Below, piece by piece: positions 21,572 through 31,500 of a stretch of 64,000 nucleotides of DNA. The translations under genes were made by a program, and so were the position numbers. The DNA is from Oscillospiraceae bacterium (GTDB lineage Bacteria > Bacillota > Clostridia > Oscillospirales > Oscillospiraceae): the NCBI GenBank assembly GCA_020025535.1, contig JAHHRY010000001.1, forward strand, positions 62,001 through 126,000, written 5' to 3'. The notes beneath the pieces are model-generated. The model did no database searches. It was not told the DNA's origin and saw only the letters and a program-made list of their open reading frames with translations. Position 1 is the stretch's first letter. Every line of letters begins with the position of its first letter.

Positions 21572-23223
21572 CCAAACGAATCTTCCGTTCCATTCTGACG
21601 GCGGCTCTGATTGTGTTTCTGGTGTCCATGACCATGATTATGGGCGTGCTGTACAATTATTTTTCACAAGTGCAGCGGCAGCAGCTGCGTCTGGAAACCG
21701 CCCTGGCTGCACAGGGTGTCGCCCTGAATGGCGAAGCCTATTTTCAGAATCTCGATACCGGCAACTGCCGTATGACCTGGATTGACCGGGAAGGCAATGT
21801 CCTTTATGATAACAAAGTGGAAATCACCACACTTCCCAATCATCTGGACCGGGAAGAAATCGCCCAGGCCCTTCAAACCGGCTACGGCGAAAGCTTCCGT
21901 CATTCCGACACGCTGATGGAGCGTACCATCTACACCGCCCAGCTGCTGCCGGACGGCACTGTGCTTCGGCTGTCCAGCGTACACAGTTCTCCTCTGAACC
22001 TGATTCTTGAAATGCTGCCTGCCACGGCGGTGGTGTTTCTGCTGATTTCGGCGCTGGCGCTTCTGCTGGCTTTCCGGCTGTCCAGACGCATCGCCGACCC
22101 GCTGAACCGGCTGAATCTGGATCTGCCCATGTCCAATAAGGAATATGACGAATTAACGCCCCTTCTGCAGCGTATCGACTCTCAGCAGCGGCAGCTGCAG
22201 CTGCATCAGGCGGAACTTCTGCGAAAGCAGAATGAATTTGATACCGTCACCGCCGATATGCAGGAAGGTCTGGTTCTCCTGAATAACAAGGGTATCATCC
22301 TGAGCATCAACAAGGCCGCTTCTCAGCTTCTGGGAATCCCGTTTCCCACCTCCGGTGAAGACATCATGGTTCTTGGGCGCACACCCGAAATGAGAGCACT
22401 GATTCTGGATGCGCTCTCCGGCAGGCGCAGTGAACAGACCGTCACCCTGCCTTCCGGCAGCTATCAGGTGGATGCCAGCCCGGTTTTTTCCGACGGCTGT
22501 CTTTCCGGTGTGGCGCTGCTGATGCTGGACGTAACGGAAAAGCACAAAGCAGAATTGCTCCGCCGGGAGTTTACCGCGAATGTTTCCCACGAACTGAAAA
22601 TCCCTCTGCAATCCATCTCCGGGTATGCAGAGCTGATGGCAAACGGCATTGTAAAGCCGGAAGACGTAAAGCCTTTTTCCGAAAAAATCTATCAGGAGGC
22701 ACAGCATCTGATCGGTCTGGTGGCAGACATCATCCGTCTGTCCCGTCTTGACGAGGGTGCTGCTGATATGCAGCGGGAATCCGTCCCGCTTTACGCCCTC
22801 GCTTCCGAAACGCTCACAGAATTGGCTTCCAAGGCCAAGCAGGCCGATGTGACCGTGTCTCTGACCGGCTCCGAGGTTGCTGTTTCCGGTATCCGGCAGC
22901 TGCTTTCCAGCGTTGTGCACAATCTTTGTGACAACGCCATCAAATACAACCGCAAAGGCGGCAGCATAACCGTCACTGTTTCCGACGAGGGAGAATACGC
23001 CTGTCTGTGCATACAGGATACCGGAATCGGCATTCCTGCCGCAGATCTGGACAGAATTTTTGAGCGTTTTTATCGTGTGGACAAGAGCCACAGCAAAAAC
23101 ATAGAAGGCACCGGTCTGGGTCTCTCCATCGTCAAGCACGCCGTTCTGATTCACGGTGGAAAAATCCATGTGGAAAGCGCCCCCGGTCAAGGCACCTCCA
23201 TCTGCGTAAATCTCCCAAAATAA
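21568..23223 (+). CDS. phoR: PhoR-type sensor histidine kinase
   Basis: 551 residues from the ATG overlapping the regulator stop. Order: membrane helix (about 8-28), extracytoplasmic domain (about 30-145), second helix (about 148-170), HAMP-like region, PAS-like domain (NEFDTVTADMQEGLVLLNNKGIILSINKAASQLLG), HisKA with NVSHELKIPLQSISGYAEL, and HATPase with NLCDNAIKYNRKGG, DTGIGIP and GTGLGLSIVKH. All catalytic boxes are intact. It would phosphorylate the adjacent regulator. An internal frame starting at 21436 within the regulator gene is not used. Confidence 0.9.
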   Translation: MTKRIFRSILTAALIVFLVSMTMIMGVLYNYFSQVQRQQLRLETALAAQGVALNGEAYFQNLDTGNCRMTWIDREGNVLYDNKVEITTLPNHLDREEIAQALQTGYGESFRHSDTLMERTIYTAQLLPDGTVLRLSSVHSSPLNLILEMLPATAVVFLLISALALLLAFRLSRRIADPLNRLNLDLPMSNKEYDELTPLLQRIDSQQRQLQLHQAELLRKQNEFDTVTADMQEGLVLLNNKGIILSINKAASQLLGIPFPTSGEDIMVLGRTPEMRALILDALSGRRSEQTVTLPSGSYQVDASPVFSDGCLSGVALLMLDVTEKHKAELLRREFTANVSHELKIPLQSISGYAELMANGIVKPEDVKPFSEKIYQEAQHLIGLVADIIRLSRLDEGAADMQRESVPLYALASETLTELASKAKQADVTVSLTGSEVAVSGIRQLLSSVVHNLCDNAIKYNRKGGSITVTVSDEGEYACLCIQDTGIGIPAADLDRIFERFYRVDKSHSKNIEGTGLGLSIVKHAVLIHGGKIHVESAPGQGTSICVNLPK

Positions 23224-23230
23224 GCCGGAC

Positions 23231-23247
23231 TTTACATAAGCTTTACA
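23231..23247 (+). promoter_or_regulatory. Pho-box-like direct repeat upstream of the Na/Pi transporter
   Basis: TTTACA-TAAGC-TTTACA: two hexamers spaced 5 bases (11-bp periodicity), as in PhoP boxes of Firmicutes (TTAACA-like hexamers every 11 bp). It lies in the 95-bp gap between the PhoR-type kinase and the transporter. Only two half-sites are seen. Confidence 0.5.
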
Positions 23248-23318
23248 CTTCTCCGGTAGTGGATTTGATGTTTCTTTTGTAGACTGATGACGTCCACTAA
23301 ACAAAAGAGGTGCAAACT

Positions 23319-25064
23319 ATGACAATTTACGATGTCCTGTCGCTGATTGGCGGTCTCTGTCTGTTCCTGTTCGGCATGAATGTAATGGGTTCTTCTCTGG
23401 AACGCAGAGCCGGTGACAGTCTCCGGACCATCCTTGAAAAGCTTACCACCAACAAGTTTCTCGGCTTTCTCACGGGTCTTGCCGTAACCGGCGTGATTCA
23501 GAGCTCTTCCGCCACCACAGTCATGGTGGTGGGCTTTGTAAACTCCGGTCTGCTGACACTGGGTCAGGCGATCAACGTAATCATGGGTGCCAATGTGGGT
23601 ACCACCGTTACTTCCTGGATTCTGAGTTTAAGCGGCATCGACAGCGGAAACTTCCTGATTCAGATGATGAAGCCCTCCAATTTCAGCCCCATTCTGGCAC
23701 TGGTGGGTATTATCTACTTTATGTTCTTCAAGGACGACAAGAAGAAGGACACCGGCATGATTCTTCTGGGTTTCGCTACCCTGATGTTCGGCATGGACAC
23801 CATGTCCGCCGCTGTTGCAGGTCTGAAAGATGTCCCCGCCTTCCGCCAGCTGTTTGTCATGTTTGAAAACCCCATTCTGGGTGTGCTGGTGGGTGCACTG
23901 CTGACTGCCGTTATCCAGTCCAGCTCCGCCTCTGTGGGTATTCTGCAGGCGCTGTCCTCCACCGGTCAGATCAGCTTCGCAGCCGCCATCCCCATCATTA
24001 TGGGTCAGAATATCGGTACCTGTGCTACTGCCATTATCTCTTCTGTGGGCACCACCAAGAATGCCAAGCGTGCCGCTTTTGTGCACCTGCTGTTCAACAT
24101 TCTGGGCACTACCGCCTGTCTGATTCTCTTTGCACTGGTGGACTGGCTGTTCGCTCCCGCCATTCTTGGGGAAAGCACCAACGAGCTGGGTATTGCCGTT
24201 TGCCATACCATTTTTAATATCATTTCCACCTCCCTGCTGCTGCCCATGTCCGGGCTTCTGGAAAAAATCGTCTGCAGACTGGTCCCCGATGCAAAAGAAC
24301 CGGAAAAGGTTTCCGAGCTGGACGAGCTGCTGTTAAGCACGCCCCCCGTGGCTCTGCAGCGCTGCCAGTCTGTGGCATTCGACATGGCAGACTGTTCCAG
24401 AGAAGCGCTGCTGAGCAGCCTCTCTGCTCTCACCGACTATACCCCCGAACTTTCCAAGCGTATTTGTGAAAAGGAATCCCTCGCAGACCACTACGAGGAC
24501 ATTCTGGGCACCTATCTGGTAAAACTCAGCGCGCAGAAAATCAGTACCGCAGACTCTGCCGAAGCTGCTACCCTGCTTAAAGCAATCGGAGACTTCGAGC
24601 GCATTTCCGACCACAGCGTGAATCTGGTGGAATCCGCCGAAGAGCTGAACCGGAAAGGACTGGTATTTTCCGACCGCGCCAAGCAGGAACTGTCCGTGCT
24701 GACGGATGCCGTACGGGAAATCGTCGATCTTTCCTTCTCTGCATTCACCTCCAACAATCTGGAGGCCGCCCGGCAGGTCGAACCGCTGGAGCAGGTCATT
24801 GACGACCTGAAAGAGCAGATGCGTACCCGTCACATTCTTCGCCTGCAGCAGGGCAGCTGCAGCATTGAAACCGGTTTTATCTGGTCGGATCTGCTGACCA
24901 ATCTGGAGCGCACCAGCGACCACTGCTCCAACATTGCCGGATGCATCATCGATCTGCACCACCGGAATCTGAACACCCATCAGGCCCTGCACTCCGCTCG
25001 AAACAACAGTGCCAGCTTTGACGCTCTGTATCGCAGCTATTCACAAAAATATCAGCTGAACTGA
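23319..25064 (+). CDS. nptA: Na/Pi cotransporter family protein with PhoU-like domain
   Basis: 581 residues from the ATG at 23319 (AGAGGTG upstream). The first about 310 residues carry two related Na/Pi-cotransporter repeats with QSSSATTVMVVGFVNSG and, in the second half, QSSSASVGILQALSS, each followed by GANVGTTVTSW / GQNIGTCATAI. The C-terminal about 230 residues form PhoU-like helical repeats (ADCSREALLSSL..., DFERISDHSVNL, NLERTSDHCSNIA). YjbB/NptA-type proteins move phosphate with Na+. Adjacent PhoB/PhoR genes and a Pho-box-like repeat suggest phosphate control. Confidence 0.9.
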   Translation: MTIYDVLSLIGGLCLFLFGMNVMGSSLERRAGDSLRTILEKLTTNKFLGFLTGLAVTGVIQSSSATTVMVVGFVNSGLLTLGQAINVIMGANVGTTVTSWILSLSGIDSGNFLIQMMKPSNFSPILALVGIIYFMFFKDDKKKDTGMILLGFATLMFGMDTMSAAVAGLKDVPAFRQLFVMFENPILGVLVGALLTAVIQSSSASVGILQALSSTGQISFAAAIPIIMGQNIGTCATAIISSVGTTKNAKRAAFVHLLFNILGTTACLILFALVDWLFAPAILGESTNELGIAVCHTIFNIISTSLLLPMSGLLEKIVCRLVPDAKEPEKVSELDELLLSTPPVALQRCQSVAFDMADCSREALLSSLSALTDYTPELSKRICEKESLADHYEDILGTYLVKLSAQKISTADSAEAATLLKAIGDFERISDHSVNLVESAEELNRKGLVFSDRAKQELSVLTDAVREIVDLSFSAFTSNNLEAARQVEPLEQVIDDLKEQMRTRHILRLQQGSCSIETGFIWSDLLTNLERTSDHCSNIAGCIIDLHHRNLNTHQALHSARNNSASFDALYRSYSQKYQLN

Positions 25065-25075
25065 CAGTTCTTTTC

Positions 25076-25104
25076 AAAAGCCTGCCCTTTTCCGGCAGGC
25101 TTTT
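25076..25104 (+). terminator. Intrinsic terminator after the Na/Pi transporter gene
   Basis: AAAAGCCTGCC / GGCAGGCTTTT stem with a 7-base loop and T-run. Confidence 0.85.
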
Positions 25105-25262
25105 GGTTTGCGGTTTTGCGGCTGTTTGTTTCCTGAAATTCATGTTGTCAGCGGCAGCGAGCTGTGGTATAATTCAGGTGAGGTTGCCGCCGACCGTTTA
25201 CTTTTGTATAAAAAAACAATCTCAAAACCCGCTGCCAACCCCATTTTTAGAAAGAATAACAC

Positions 25263-25293
25263 TTGCATTTTTTGCTGAAACAGCGCATAATAT
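25263..25293 (+). promoter_or_regulatory. xpt promoter
   Basis: TTGCAT (25263-25268) and TAATAT (25288-25293), 19-base spacer. The leader to the start codon is about 25 bases, so there is no room for a purine riboswitch downstream of this promoter, and none was recognised upstream. Confidence 0.5.
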
Positions 25294-25324
25294 AGAGTGG
25301 AATTTGTGTGTAACAGAGGTGTGT

Positions 25325-25900
25325 ATGGATATACTGAACCAACGCATTCGGCAGGAAGGAAAAATTTTTCCCGGCAACATCGTCAAGGTGGATGGCTTCC
25401 TGAATCACCAGGTAGACACCCAGTTCCTTCGCCTTCTGGCCGACGAATTTGCAGCCCGGTTTGACATTTCCCGAGCCACCAAAATTCTCACAGCTGAGGC
25501 AAGCGGAATCGCTCTTGCCACTGTCTGCTCTCTGCAGTACGGAATTCCCATGATCTATGCCAAGAAAGCAAAAAGCGGCAATCTGGGCAACGAGCTGTAC
25601 CGCAGTCAGATCACTTCCTACACTTATCAAAAAACTGTCACGCTGATCTGCTCCAAGGAATGGCTCGGACCCAATGACCGTGTTCTGATTATTGACGATT
25701 TCATGGCCCGGGGCGAATCCATGCGTGGACTCATCGATATTGTCCGTCAGGCCGGTGCGGAGCTTGTCGGTATCGGCGTTGCCGTGGAAAAAGGCTTCCA
25801 GGGCGGCGGTGACGGCCTGCGGAGCGAGGGCTACCCACTGGAATCCCTTGCCATCATTGACAAAGCAGACGAAAACGGTTTTGTTTTCCGGGGCGAGTAA
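25325..25900 (+). CDS. xpt: Xanthine phosphoribosyltransferase
   Basis: 191 residues starting MDILNQRIRQEGKIFPGNIVKVDGFLNHQVD, the typical Xpt N terminus. TKILTAEASGIALATVCSLQYGIPMIYAKK and the PRPP-binding VLIIDDFMARGESMRGLIDIV are complete. It converts xanthine plus PRPP to XMP (purine salvage). AGAGGTGTGT precedes the ATG. A terminator separates it from the upstream Na/Pi transporter gene. Confidence 0.92.
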   Translation: MDILNQRIRQEGKIFPGNIVKVDGFLNHQVDTQFLRLLADEFAARFDISRATKILTAEASGIALATVCSLQYGIPMIYAKKAKSGNLGNELYRSQITSYTYQKTVTLICSKEWLGPNDRVLIIDDFMARGESMRGLIDIVRQAGAELVGIGVAVEKGFQGGGDGLRSEGYPLESLAIIDKADENGFVFRGE

Positions 25901-25980
25901 GCCTTTTCCTTTTAATACATTATCTATATCCCATCTGGCTTTACAGTTTACCTGATAGCTGAAGAAACGAGGTTACAACT

Positions 25981-27171
25981 ATGGAAAGAAAAATCGGAAC
26001 CACATCCCGGGGCGTGCGCTGCCCTATCATTCGTGAAGGTGACGACCTGGCGAAAATCGTGGTTGACAGTGTCATTGAGGCCGCCGAGAGCGAAGGCTTT
26101 GCTCTGCGTGACCGGGACGTTGTCGCTGTGACCGAGTCCGTCGTAGCACGTGCACAGGGTAACTATGCATCCGTCGATGCAATCGCTGCCGATGTCCGTG
26201 CCAAGCTGGGCGGAGAAACTGTCGGCGTGATTTTCCCGATCCTGTCCCGAAATCGTTTCGCAATTTGCCTGCGCGGCATTGCAAAGGGTGCCAAGAAAAT
26301 CGTGCTGATGCTGAGCTATCCTTCCGACGAAGTCGGCAACGAACTGGTATCTCTCGACAAGCTGGATGCCGCCGGTGTCAATCCTTACAGCGATGTCCTC
26401 ACTCTTGAGAAATACAGAGAACTGTTCGGTGTCAATAAGCACCCCTTTACTCAGGTCGATTATGTCCAGTATTATGGTGACCTGATTCGGGAATCCGGCG
26501 CAGAGGTTGAAATTATTTTCGCCAACAATCCCAGAGCGATCCTTTCCTATACCAAGAATGTCCTGACCTGTGACATCCATTCCCGTGCCCGCACCAAGCG
26601 GATTCTGAAGGAAGCAGGCGCAGAAACTGTCTGCGGTCTGGATGATATCCTGACCGCTCCTGTCAATGGCAGCGGTTACAACGAAAAGTACGGTCTGCTG
26701 GGCTCCAACAAGTCCACCGAAGACAAGATCAAGCTCTTCCCCAAGGAATGCACCGATCTGGTTCTTGACATCCAGTCCCGGCTTCTGGAGAGAACCGGCA
26801 AGCACATGGAAGTCATGGTTTACGGTGACGGCGCTTTCAAGGATCCCATGGGCAAGATCTGGGAGCTGGCTGACCCCAGCGTCTCCGTGGCCGATACTCC
26901 GGGTCTGGAAGGCACTCCCAACGAGCTGAAGCTGAAGTATCTGGCAGATAACGACTTTGCCAATCTCTCCGGCGCCGCTTTGAAGGCTGCCATTGAAGAC
27001 CGTATCCGCCAGAAGGAATCCAACCTTTCCGGCAACATGGCCTCTCAGGGCACTACTCCCCGCCGTCTGACCGACCTGATTGGTTCTTTGTGTGACCTCA
27101 CCAGCGGTTCCGGCGACAAGGGCACTCCCATCGTCCTGGTTCAGGGCTATTTTGACAACTACACCAACTGA
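25981..27171 (+). CDS. Coenzyme F420-0:L-glutamate ligase-like protein
   Basis: 396 residues resembling CofE: GTTSRGVRCPIIREGDDLAKIVVDSV, DRDVVAVTESVVARAQGNY (typical 'D-D-v-v-sKi-S--eGr' region), later MVYGDGAFKDPMGKIWELADPSVSVADTPGLEG and a C-terminal GTPIVLVQGYFDNYTN. CofE adds glutamate to F420-0 in methanogens and actinobacteria. The protein is longer than archaeal CofE (about 250 aa). No other F420 gene is in this window, and most Clostridia lack F420, so the reaction here may differ. ACGAGGT precedes ATG; ends in a terminator. Confidence 0.75.
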   Translation: MERKIGTTSRGVRCPIIREGDDLAKIVVDSVIEAAESEGFALRDRDVVAVTESVVARAQGNYASVDAIAADVRAKLGGETVGVIFPILSRNRFAICLRGIAKGAKKIVLMLSYPSDEVGNELVSLDKLDAAGVNPYSDVLTLEKYRELFGVNKHPFTQVDYVQYYGDLIRESGAEVEIIFANNPRAILSYTKNVLTCDIHSRARTKRILKEAGAETVCGLDDILTAPVNGSGYNEKYGLLGSNKSTEDKIKLFPKECTDLVLDIQSRLLERTGKHMEVMVYGDGAFKDPMGKIWELADPSVSVADTPGLEGTPNELKLKYLADNDFANLSGAALKAAIEDRIRQKESNLSGNMASQGTTPRRLTDLIGSLCDLTSGSGDKGTPIVLVQGYFDNYTN

Positions 27172-27180
27172 TCCATATCA

Positions 27181-27216
27181 GCGGCTTTCAAATTGAATAA
27201 TTTGAAAGCCGCTTTT
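27181..27216 (+). terminator. Intrinsic terminator after the CofE-like gene
   Basis: Perfect 14-bp stem GCGGCTTTCAAATT / AATTTGAAAGCCGC, GAAT loop, TTTT tail. Confidence 0.9.
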
Positions 27217-27242
27217 CTGATACCTTTTGGTGTGTTTTATCA

Positions 27243-27271
27243 TTGACAAGGCATACCCCCTGTGTTATAAT
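27243..27271 (+). promoter_or_regulatory. Consensus promoter of the pyr operon
   Basis: TTGACA (27243-27248), 17-base spacer, TATAAT (27266-27271): a perfect sigma-A match. The leader to the pyrC start is about 70 bases; no PyrR-binding loop or terminator/antiterminator pair was recognised in it. Confidence 0.9.
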
Positions 27272-27348
27272 TCCCTGCGGCCATTCTGCGGTGGAGAAAA
27301 CGCCACAGGTTTCGGCCTTTCTTTATGCTTAAAAAGGAGACAACAACA

Positions 27349-28563
27349 ATGGAACGACTGATGGTTAATCTGGTAAATCCCACCTGTGATCCTGAGTTCG
27401 CTGCCCGTGTTTCTTCCGTTTTTTTGGCTCCCGGCCTTAGTGTTTATAATTCTCCCCGATATACTGTTTTTCCCGGCTTTTGTGATGTGCATGTGCATTT
27501 CCGTGAGCCGGGATTTTCTTATAAAGAGACCATTGCTTCCGGCTCCAGAGCCTCTGCACGGGGTGGTTATACCGCGGTCTGCACCATGCCAAATCTGAAC
27601 CCGGTTCCGGACAGCAAGGCCCACCTTGCTCCGCAGCTGGAGAAAATCCGCAGCGATTCCTGCGTCCACATCTACCCCTACGGTGCGATTACCGTGGGTG
27701 AAAAAGGCGAAACGCTGGCCGACATGGCTGATATGGCTGAGGATGTGGTTGCCTTCTCCGATGACGGCCGGGGCGTACAGAGCGACGACATGATGCGTAC
27801 TGCCATGGAAACCGCCAGGAAACTCGGAAAGTGCATTGTGGCACATTGTGAAGACAACAGCCTGCTTCGCGGCGGCTATATCCACGACGGCGCTTACGCC
27901 GCCGCCCATGGGCATCGTGGCATCTGCAGCGAGAGCGAATACCGCCCCATAGAGCGGGATCTGCGTCTGGCAGAAGAAGTCGGCTGTGCTTACCATGTAT
28001 GCCACATCTCAACCAAGGAAAGCGTGGAGGCCATTCGCAAAGCCAAAGCTCGTGGCGTGAATGTAACCTGCGAAACCGCTCCGCACTATCTGGTAATGAC
28101 CGATGCAGATCTGCAGGAGGACGGCCGCTTTAAAATGAACCCTCCCCTCCGCAGCGAGTCCGACCGGCAGGCTTTGCTGGAGGGTATTCTGGATGGCACC
28201 ATCGATATGATTGCCACCGACCACGCCCCCCACTCCGCAGAGGAAAAATCCAGAGGACTGGAAAAGAGTGCCTTTGGCATTGTGGGTATCGAAACCGCTT
28301 TTCCGATACTTTACACCCATCTGGTAAAACCGGGCATCCTCACCATAGAGCGTTTGATGGAACTGCTGGTCACCAATCCCCGGAAGCGCTTTCATCTGCC
28401 CCTCGGCAACGATTTCTCTGTATGGGATCTGAACGAAGAATTTATCGTAGACCCGTCTGAGTTCCTGTCTATGGGCAAAGCAACCCCCTTTGAAGGCCAC
28501 AAACTGTCAGGAAAATGTATGCTTACCATCTGTGATGGCAGCGTTGTTTATAGTAAGAGATAA
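27349..28563 (+). CDS. pyrC: Dihydroorotase
   Basis: 404 residues from the ATG at 27349 (AAGGAG upstream; an ATG at 27325 has no site). Class I dihydroorotase motifs: FCDVHVHFREPGFSYKETI (metal His pair and substrate Arg), TAVCTMPNLNP, AFSDDGRGVQ, CHISTKES, and IDMIATDHAPHSAEEK. It closes carbamoyl-aspartate to dihydroorotate. First gene of a seven-gene pyr operon on the consensus promoter. Confidence 0.93.
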   Translation: MERLMVNLVNPTCDPEFAARVSSVFLAPGLSVYNSPRYTVFPGFCDVHVHFREPGFSYKETIASGSRASARGGYTAVCTMPNLNPVPDSKAHLAPQLEKIRSDSCVHIYPYGAITVGEKGETLADMADMAEDVVAFSDDGRGVQSDDMMRTAMETARKLGKCIVAHCEDNSLLRGGYIHDGAYAAAHGHRGICSESEYRPIERDLRLAEEVGCAYHVCHISTKESVEAIRKAKARGVNVTCETAPHYLVMTDADLQEDGRFKMNPPLRSESDRQALLEGILDGTIDMIATDHAPHSAEEKSRGLEKSAFGIVGIETAFPILYTHLVKPGILTIERLMELLVTNPRKRFHLPLGNDFSVWDLNEEFIVDPSEFLSMGKATPFEGHKLSGKCMLTICDGSVVYSKR

Positions 28564-28579
28564 TTCAGGAGGATATAAT

Positions 28580-31500
28580 ATGGCAAAGAGAACAGACATC
28601 AAGAAAATTCTGATCATCGGCTCCGGTCCTATCGTGATCGGTCAGGCAGCCGAATTTGACTACGCCGGCACACAAGCCTGTCTGGCTTTGCGGGAAGAGG
28701 GTTATGAGGTCGTACTCTGCAACTCCAACCCCGCCACCATCATGACGGATACCGTCATCGCCGATAAGGTTTACATGGAGCCTTTGACTCTGGAATATAT
28801 TGCAAAAATCATCCGCTACGAGCGTCCCGATGCCATCGTCCCCGGTATCGGCGGCCAGACCGGTCTGAACCTGGCCATGCAGCTGGAAAAGAAGGGCGTT
28901 CTGAAGGAATGCCGCGTCAAGCTGCTGGGCACCTCCAGTGCCTCCATCGAGCGTGCGGAGGACAGAGAGCTGTTCAAGGAGCTGTGTCAGTCCATCGGTG
29001 AACCCACTATCCCCTCTGAAATCACCTACAATCTGGAAGAAGCCAAGGCTGCCGCTCAGAAAATCGGCTATCCCGTGGTTCTGCGTCCCGCCTTTACCCT
29101 GGGCGGTACCGGCGGCGGTTTTGCCTACAACGAAGAAGAACTGGTTGAAATCGGCATGAACGCCTTCAAGCTCTCCCCCGTCCATCAGGTTCTGATTGAA
29201 AAGAGCGTCAAGGGCTACAAGGAAATCGAATTTGAGGTCATGCGTGACTCCGAAGACCACGCCATCACCATCTGCGGCATGGAAAACATCGATCCCGTAG
29301 GCGTTCACACCGGCGACAGTCTGGTGGTTGCCCCCATCATGACCCTCAGCGAGCATGACAAGAAGATGCTGAACGACTCTGCTATCAAGCTGATTCGGGA
29401 ACTGAAAATCGAAGGCGGCTGCAATGTCCAGTTTGCCCTGAATCCCGATTCCAGCGAATACTTCCTCATCGAAGTCAACCCCAGAGTTTCCCGTTCTTCC
29501 GCTCTGGCTTCCAAGGCTTCCGGCTATCCCATCGCCCGTGTCACCGCCAAGATTGCTGTGGGCATGACTCTGGACGAAATTCAGATTGCCAATACCACCG
29601 CCGCTTTCGAGCCGCAGCTGGATTATGTGATTGCCAAGCTGCCCCGCTTCCCCTTCGATAAGTTTGCTTCCGCTCCCAACACGCTGGGCACCCAGATGAA
29701 AGCCACCGGCGAAGTCATGGGCATTGGCTCCAATCTGGAAGAATGCCTGCTGAAATCCGTCCGTTCTCTGGAAATCGGCGTCTGCCATTTCCATATGCCC
29801 AAGTTCAGCTCCATGAGCACCGACGCTCTGAAGGATTACCTGAAGGAATTCAAGGATGACAACATTTTCGCCGTGGCCGAGCTGCTGCGCCGGGATGTCA
29901 CCGTGGAAGAAATTCACGGCATCACCCAGATCACCGCTTACTTCCTGGAAGCCGTCCGCAACATCGTGGCAATGGAGCGCAAGCTCAGCGCCAATGTGGG
30001 CGATCTGGAAACCCTGAAAGAATCCAAGAAAATGGGCTTCAGTGACAAGTTCATCGCCAAGCTGTGGAACCAGAAGGAAATCGATGTCTACAATCTCCGC
30101 AAGGCAAACAATCTCTTCCCCGTGTTCCGCATGGTAGATACCTGCCACACCAACGCCTATATCCCCTATTTCTACTCCACCTACTCCGGCGAGAACGCCT
30201 CTCGTCTGACCAATAAGAAAAAAATCGTGGTACTGGGCGCAGGCCCCATCCGTATCGGTCAGGGCGTGGAATTTGACTACTCCACCGTTCACGCCGTTAT
30301 GACCATCCGCAAGTCCGGTTACGAGGCTATCATCATCAACAACAACCCCGAAACCGTATCCACCGACTACAACACCGCGGACAAGCTGTACTTTGAGCCT
30401 CTGACTCCCGAAGATGTAATGAACATCATCGAGTTTGAAAAGCCCGAGGGCGTTATCGCTTCTCTGGGCGGTCAGACCGCCATCAACCTGGCTCAGCCGC
30501 TGATGGATCGGGGTGTTAAGATCATTGGCACCGATTGCGCCGCAATCGACAAAGCAGAAAACAGAGATTCCTTTGAAAAGCTTCTCTCTGAGCTGCATAT
30601 CCCCCAGCCCACCGGCAAGGCCGTCACCAAAATTGAGGACGGCATCGCTGCCGCCGCTGCCATCGGCTACCCTGTTCTGGTACGCCCCAGCTTCGTTCTG
30701 GGCGGCCGCGCCATGCAGATTGTCGCCAACGAGGAGCAGCTGCGCCACTACCTGAAGACCGCCGTTGAAATCGACGAGGACAAGCCCGTTCTGGTTGATA
30801 AGTATATTCAGGGCCGTGAGGTGGAAATCGACGCCATCTGCGACGGTATCAACGTCTTTGTTCCCGGCATTATGGAGCTGGTCGAACGCACCGGTGTCCA
30901 CTCCGGTGACTCCATCAGCGTCTACCCCTCCTTCTCCATCTCCGACAAGGTCAAGGGCACCATCCTGCAGTACGCAAAGAAGCTGGGCCTCGGCATTGGC
31001 ATCATCGGCCTGTACAACATCCAGTTCATCGTAGACAAGGACGATAACGTGTTCATCATCGAGGTCAACCCCCGTTCCTCCCGTACCGTTCCCTTCCTCA
31101 GCAAAGCCACCGGCTATTCTCTGGCAGATATTGCCACCGAGGTCATTCTGGGCAAGAGTCTGAAGGAGCAGGGTATCTTCGATATTTACCCCGAAGAAAA
31201 GAAGCGCTGGTATGTAAAAGTGCCCGTCTTCTCCTTCAATAAGATCCGTGGTCTGGACGCTTACCTGTCCCCGGAAATGAAGTCCACCGGCGAGGCCATC
31301 GGCTATGACGACAAGCTGAACCGTGCCCTCTATAAGGCTCTGCAGGCTTCCGGTATGCACCTGCAGAACTATGGCACCGTATTTGCCACCATCGCCGACC
31401 GGGACAAGGACGAGGCTCTGCCCCTGATCCGCCGTTTCTACAATCTGGGCTTCAACATCGAGGCTACCCGCGGCACCGCCGAATATCTGAAGGCCAACGG

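Noticed and set aside
25065..25324. Possible purine riboswitch before xpt
   Set aside because: The conserved purine-riboswitch junction sequences were not found, and the promoter lies only about 30 bases before the start codon.
27272..27348. PyrR-type attenuator before pyrC
   Set aside because: The leader is short and shows no convincing terminator/antiterminator pair or PyrR-binding loop.
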